Shown here piece after piece: positions 61,627 to 64,000 of a DNA stretch of 64,000 bases. The stretch is from JBCCQH01 sp039024435 (GTDB lineage: Bacteria; Bacteroidota; Bacteroidia; J057; JADKCL01), in assembly GCA_039024435.1 (NCBI GenBank), contig JBCCQH010000008.1, positions 34,255 through 98,254 on the forward strand. Reading direction: 5' to 3'. The notes under the pieces are model-generated. The model was not told the DNA's origin. It was given only the letters and a program-made list of their open reading frames with translations, and did no database searches. The position numbers and the translations under genes were made by a program. The stretch's first letter is position 1. Every line of letters begins with the position of its first letter.

Positions 61627-63594
61627 TTGGAAAGCAACCCGCATACCACGCCCTTATCCGGCTATCGCGATCCGCGCCTCATCTCCGGCCTGGCCTCGGT
61701 CATCTTGTTTTTCCTGGGCTGGAACCTGATCCCCCAGCACAAACTGCCCGAATATCCGCTCGGCGATCTGTTGCCTTATCTGATTGTGGCGGTAGTGGCC
61801 CTGGGCATGCTCGCGATCACCTGGCTCAGTGCCGGCAAGGCCCACCTCTACACCCGGTTGACCCATCTGTTTTCGCTGGGCGTGGGCCTCAGTGTGGTGG
61901 CGGTCTGGGGCAAGCTTGAATTCGGGCCCAATGGGGTTTTGGGGGACAGTTGGTTCAGCGCGACGATGATCGCAAAGTTCAAGCATTTTGCCGGCAACAC
62001 CGATTTTGTCTACCAAGAACTGCACAGCTTTTATCCGCCGCTCTACCACTGGCTGCTGGGCAAGCTGGCCTGGCTCACCGGGGCCGAACCCTGGACGATG
62101 TTGAACGTGGGCATGACGCTGACCGCGTTTTTCCTGCCCTGGGGGGTATTTGCGATGTGGAAGCGGATCGTCCCCGAGCGGTTGGCCTTTGTGTTTGTGG
62201 CGCTCACCATCTTGGTGGCGCGCGACGACCTGCTGTTCAAGCCGTTTGAGGCCATTTCGATCACGCTCTTCATTCCTTGGTTGCTGCGTTTTGTGGAATT
62301 CGGGCGGGGCCAACTCAGCCGCCGTACCCTACTCTGGGGGGGACTGATCGGGGCGGGACTGTTCATGACCTATTACTATTACTTCTTCCTGCTGCTGCCC
62401 TATCTCCTGCTGCGGGCGGGGATGGAGCGGCGGGAAGCCGGGAGTTGGGAGCCGGTGAAAAAATCATTCCGGAGCCACCTGCGCCTGCTGGGCTGGACCG
62501 CCCTTTTCAGTGCGCCATTTTGGTTGCCGCTGGCCTGGGATTTCTTGCGTTTTGGGGTGCAGTCCTTCCAAAACCGCTGGTTTCAGCCCTACATGATTGC
62601 CGGGCCCTACGGGGACGGCGGTATCCAAAGCGCGCCGATCATCGTGGGCCTGTTGCTCCTGGTGGGCTTGGCCTACCGGGAAAAACTCGCGCGGGCCTTT
62701 CTCTGGCTGCTCATCGCCCAACTGGGCTGGCTGCTGCTGGGGTACATCGGGATGCTGATCGATACCCCGCTGCTGCACATGCGCATTTTTGCCCTGACCG
62801 AATACCTGGCCTGGTTCAGTCTGGGCTGGGGGGCGCTGCTGGCCAGCGACCAAATCAAGGTCGAAGATAGCCCGCGCTTCCGGCCCTATCTGCCGGTAGC
62901 AATGGCCATATTGATCAGTTTTTCCCTCGCCCGGGGCTTCCACCACGATAAGGCGAAAGACATCTACAAAATCGCGGCCCGGAGCGAGATGCCCGGCCTG
63001 GTCTGGTTTCCCGAGTTCCGCCAGCGAGCGGCCGGCAAGGTCTTCCTCACCAATCGCTACGACATCTGTGCCTACCGGCCCCTCTACTATTTCATCGCCC
63101 ACAACGCGCACTTTTCCCATCCGGCCGGCCGCTTCCGCCAGCGGCTCAAGTTTCTCTGCCTGATCAGCCAAAGCCGCAATTCGGCCTTCCTCGCCAATCT
63201 GATGCGGAAAAACCGCTACGGTGGAGTGGATTACCTGATTTTGGATGAAGGGCGAATGAAAATCTACGACGATAATTTTCCCAACCGAGCCGCCCACAAA
63301 GAGATCGTTTTGCAGTTTGATCCGGCGGCCTTGCGCGGTCCGGGCTTCGTCCCGGATCCCGACTTTCCGGAGATGATCCGCGTGGAAGGCAATGCTCCCA
63401 CCCTTCGCCGCAGCCGGGCCGAGCGGGCGGTGGAAAATTTCTTTGCTCCCGAGGGTGACCCACGCCCGGGGGACGCCAACTCAGAAGCCCAAGGATACCT
63501 GCAAAAACAAATGGAAAAGCCGGTCGACGACTACCTCAAATGGGCCCGCACGACCTGGCAGTACTTGGACCACGACTCGTTTCCCGCGCCTTGA
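61627..63594 (+). CDS. GT-C membrane glycosyltransferase, AftA-like
   Basis: A protein of about 655 residues. Ten or more membrane spans cover residues 20-420. A soluble C-terminal domain follows. The first extracellular loop has GDSWFSATMIAKFKH and ELHSFYPPLYHWLLGKLAWLTG, resembling the DxD-like loop and YPP-W pattern of actinobacterial AftA galactan arabinofuranosyltransferases. The C-terminal part also resembles AftA in HFSHPAGRFRQRLKFL and YDDNFPNRAAHKEIVLQF. A lipid-linked donor and a wall or capsule glycan acceptor would be expected. The start is uncertain: TTG at 61627 or 61579; no ATG precedes the first membrane span. Confidence 0.82.
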   Translation: MESNPHTTPLSGYRDPRLISGLASVILFFLGWNLIPQHKLPEYPLGDLLPYLIVAVVALGMLAITWLSAGKAHLYTRLTHLFSLGVGLSVVAVWGKLEFGPNGVLGDSWFSATMIAKFKHFAGNTDFVYQELHSFYPPLYHWLLGKLAWLTGAEPWTMLNVGMTLTAFFLPWGVFAMWKRIVPERLAFVFVALTILVARDDLLFKPFEAISITLFIPWLLRFVEFGRGQLSRRTLLWGGLIGAGLFMTYYYYFFLLLPYLLLRAGMERREAGSWEPVKKSFRSHLRLLGWTALFSAPFWLPLAWDFLRFGVQSFQNRWFQPYMIAGPYGDGGIQSAPIIVGLLLLVGLAYREKLARAFLWLLIAQLGWLLLGYIGMLIDTPLLHMRIFALTEYLAWFSLGWGALLASDQIKVEDSPRFRPYLPVAMAILISFSLARGFHHDKAKDIYKIAARSEMPGLVWFPEFRQRAAGKVFLTNRYDICAYRPLYYFIAHNAHFSHPAGRFRQRLKFLCLISQSRNSAFLANLMRKNRYGGVDYLILDEGRMKIYDDNFPNRAAHKEIVLQFDPAALRGPGFVPDPDFPEMIRVEGNAPTLRRSRAERAVENFFAPEGDPRPGDANSEAQGYLQKQMEKPVDDYLKWARTTWQYLDHDSFPAP

Positions 63595-64000
63595 TGCATT
63601 TCGGATTTGCCTTTGTGCCCATTGCGACACAATAAATTGCAAACCTGTCACACGTCATTTTTTTATCCTGCATATTTCGGTTACTTATCTAATTCTACTT
63701 TGTCAGGTTTGCATTTCTGCCCAATCTTCCTCGTAGGTGTCTTCGCGACGCGCGACAAATGAGATAGGAAGAGATCGCGAGGAATACGCAGTGATCTTAC
63801 CTAGTGCGGCTTCCCGCTGCCATTGCCCACTGTGATTTCCCAGTGCAAGTCCGAATCAAGAAACCCACGACGTAAAAGATGCCTCCTCCCGCTGGTCGTT
63901 GCCATGGCAAGCCTCCCCAATTGTCATCGCGATCTCCTCACTGCGCCCTAGCGCGTTGGCGAAGACGGATTGGTGTTTTGTTAACTTGACAAAGTAGAAC
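63595..64000. other. Terminal 406-bp stretch without a supported gene
   Basis: After the GT-C stop the sequence becomes more AT-rich and no ORF longer than a few dozen codons with a convincing start is present. No repeat, RNA gene or clear terminator was recognised. Confidence 0.45.

Overview
The window looks like a chromosomal segment of a GC-rich, gliding or T9SS-bearing member of the Bacteroidota, most likely a Saprospiria/Lewinella-like lineage. The phylum call rests on several things seen directly: a fused SecDF, a hybrid two-component (HTCS) regulator, type IX sorting C-termini, a mutY-ssb-gldE-gldD run, an HU/TPR/RNase G run, candidate TAnnTTTG promoter boxes and almost no Shine-Dalgarno sequences. 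The lineage below phylum is an inference from GC content and gene style. No rRNA, tRNA, CRISPR array or autonomous insertion sequence was found.

Layout. 1-5.4 kb: a partial gene, a 164-bp inverted-repeat element, a lipoprotein with a possible clan CD protease dyad, a membrane-anchored subtilase, an AT-rich dinD-like gene with a frameshifted tail, and a DUF6265 lipoprotein. 5.5-11.6 kb: a CBM9/DUF5916 outer-membrane protein, then an ECF sigma factor with a large membrane partner, closed by a long-loop terminator. 11.7-17.8 kb: coaD-hemG, a PKD protein, clpS and small envelope genes including an alpha/beta hydrolase lipoprotein. 17.8-26.5 kb, minus strand: lon, secDF, a HExxH (DUF922-like) protein, a Cys-motif protein, an ArsR regulator and a YgaP-like membrane protein. 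26.7-32.8 kb: a PfkB kinase-galM operon converging on a 1341-residue HTCS regulator. 33-40 kb: small envelope genes, an RlmI-like methyltransferase, a small gene with a near-perfect Shine-Dalgarno, a FadL-like porin and a low-complexity W/G and T/R/P/S lipoprotein. 40.5-45.7 kb: beta-propeller lipoprotein, ATP-grasp, mutY, ssb, gldE, gldD. 46-51 kb: a second copy of the 164-bp element, a Usp-like gene, then HU, a TPR protein, a 30-residue extremely basic protein missed by ordinary gene callers, and RNase G. 51.5-59.3 kb: a probable haem/iron acquisition locus of a DoxX-like protein, an HmuY-like protein with a T9SS tail, DUF6607, DUF6686, a TonB-dependent receptor and two HmuY-like lipoproteins, preceded by a 7-1-7 palindrome of the Fur/PerR type. 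59.3-63.6 kb: a T9SS cargo protein and a GT-C membrane protein resembling actinobacterial AftA arabinofuranosyltransferases.

How it works together. Most of the segment is envelope biology: export (SecDF, T9SS cargo, GldD/GldE), envelope signalling (ECF sigma pair, HTCS), quality control (Lon, ClpS, subtilase) and nutrient uptake (haem locus, porins). The most unusual items are the two-copy MITE-like element, the 30-residue basic protein, the HmuY/DUF6607/DUF6686 locus with its upstream palindromes, the AftA-like enzyme, the lone strong Shine-Dalgarno and the frameshifted dinD.
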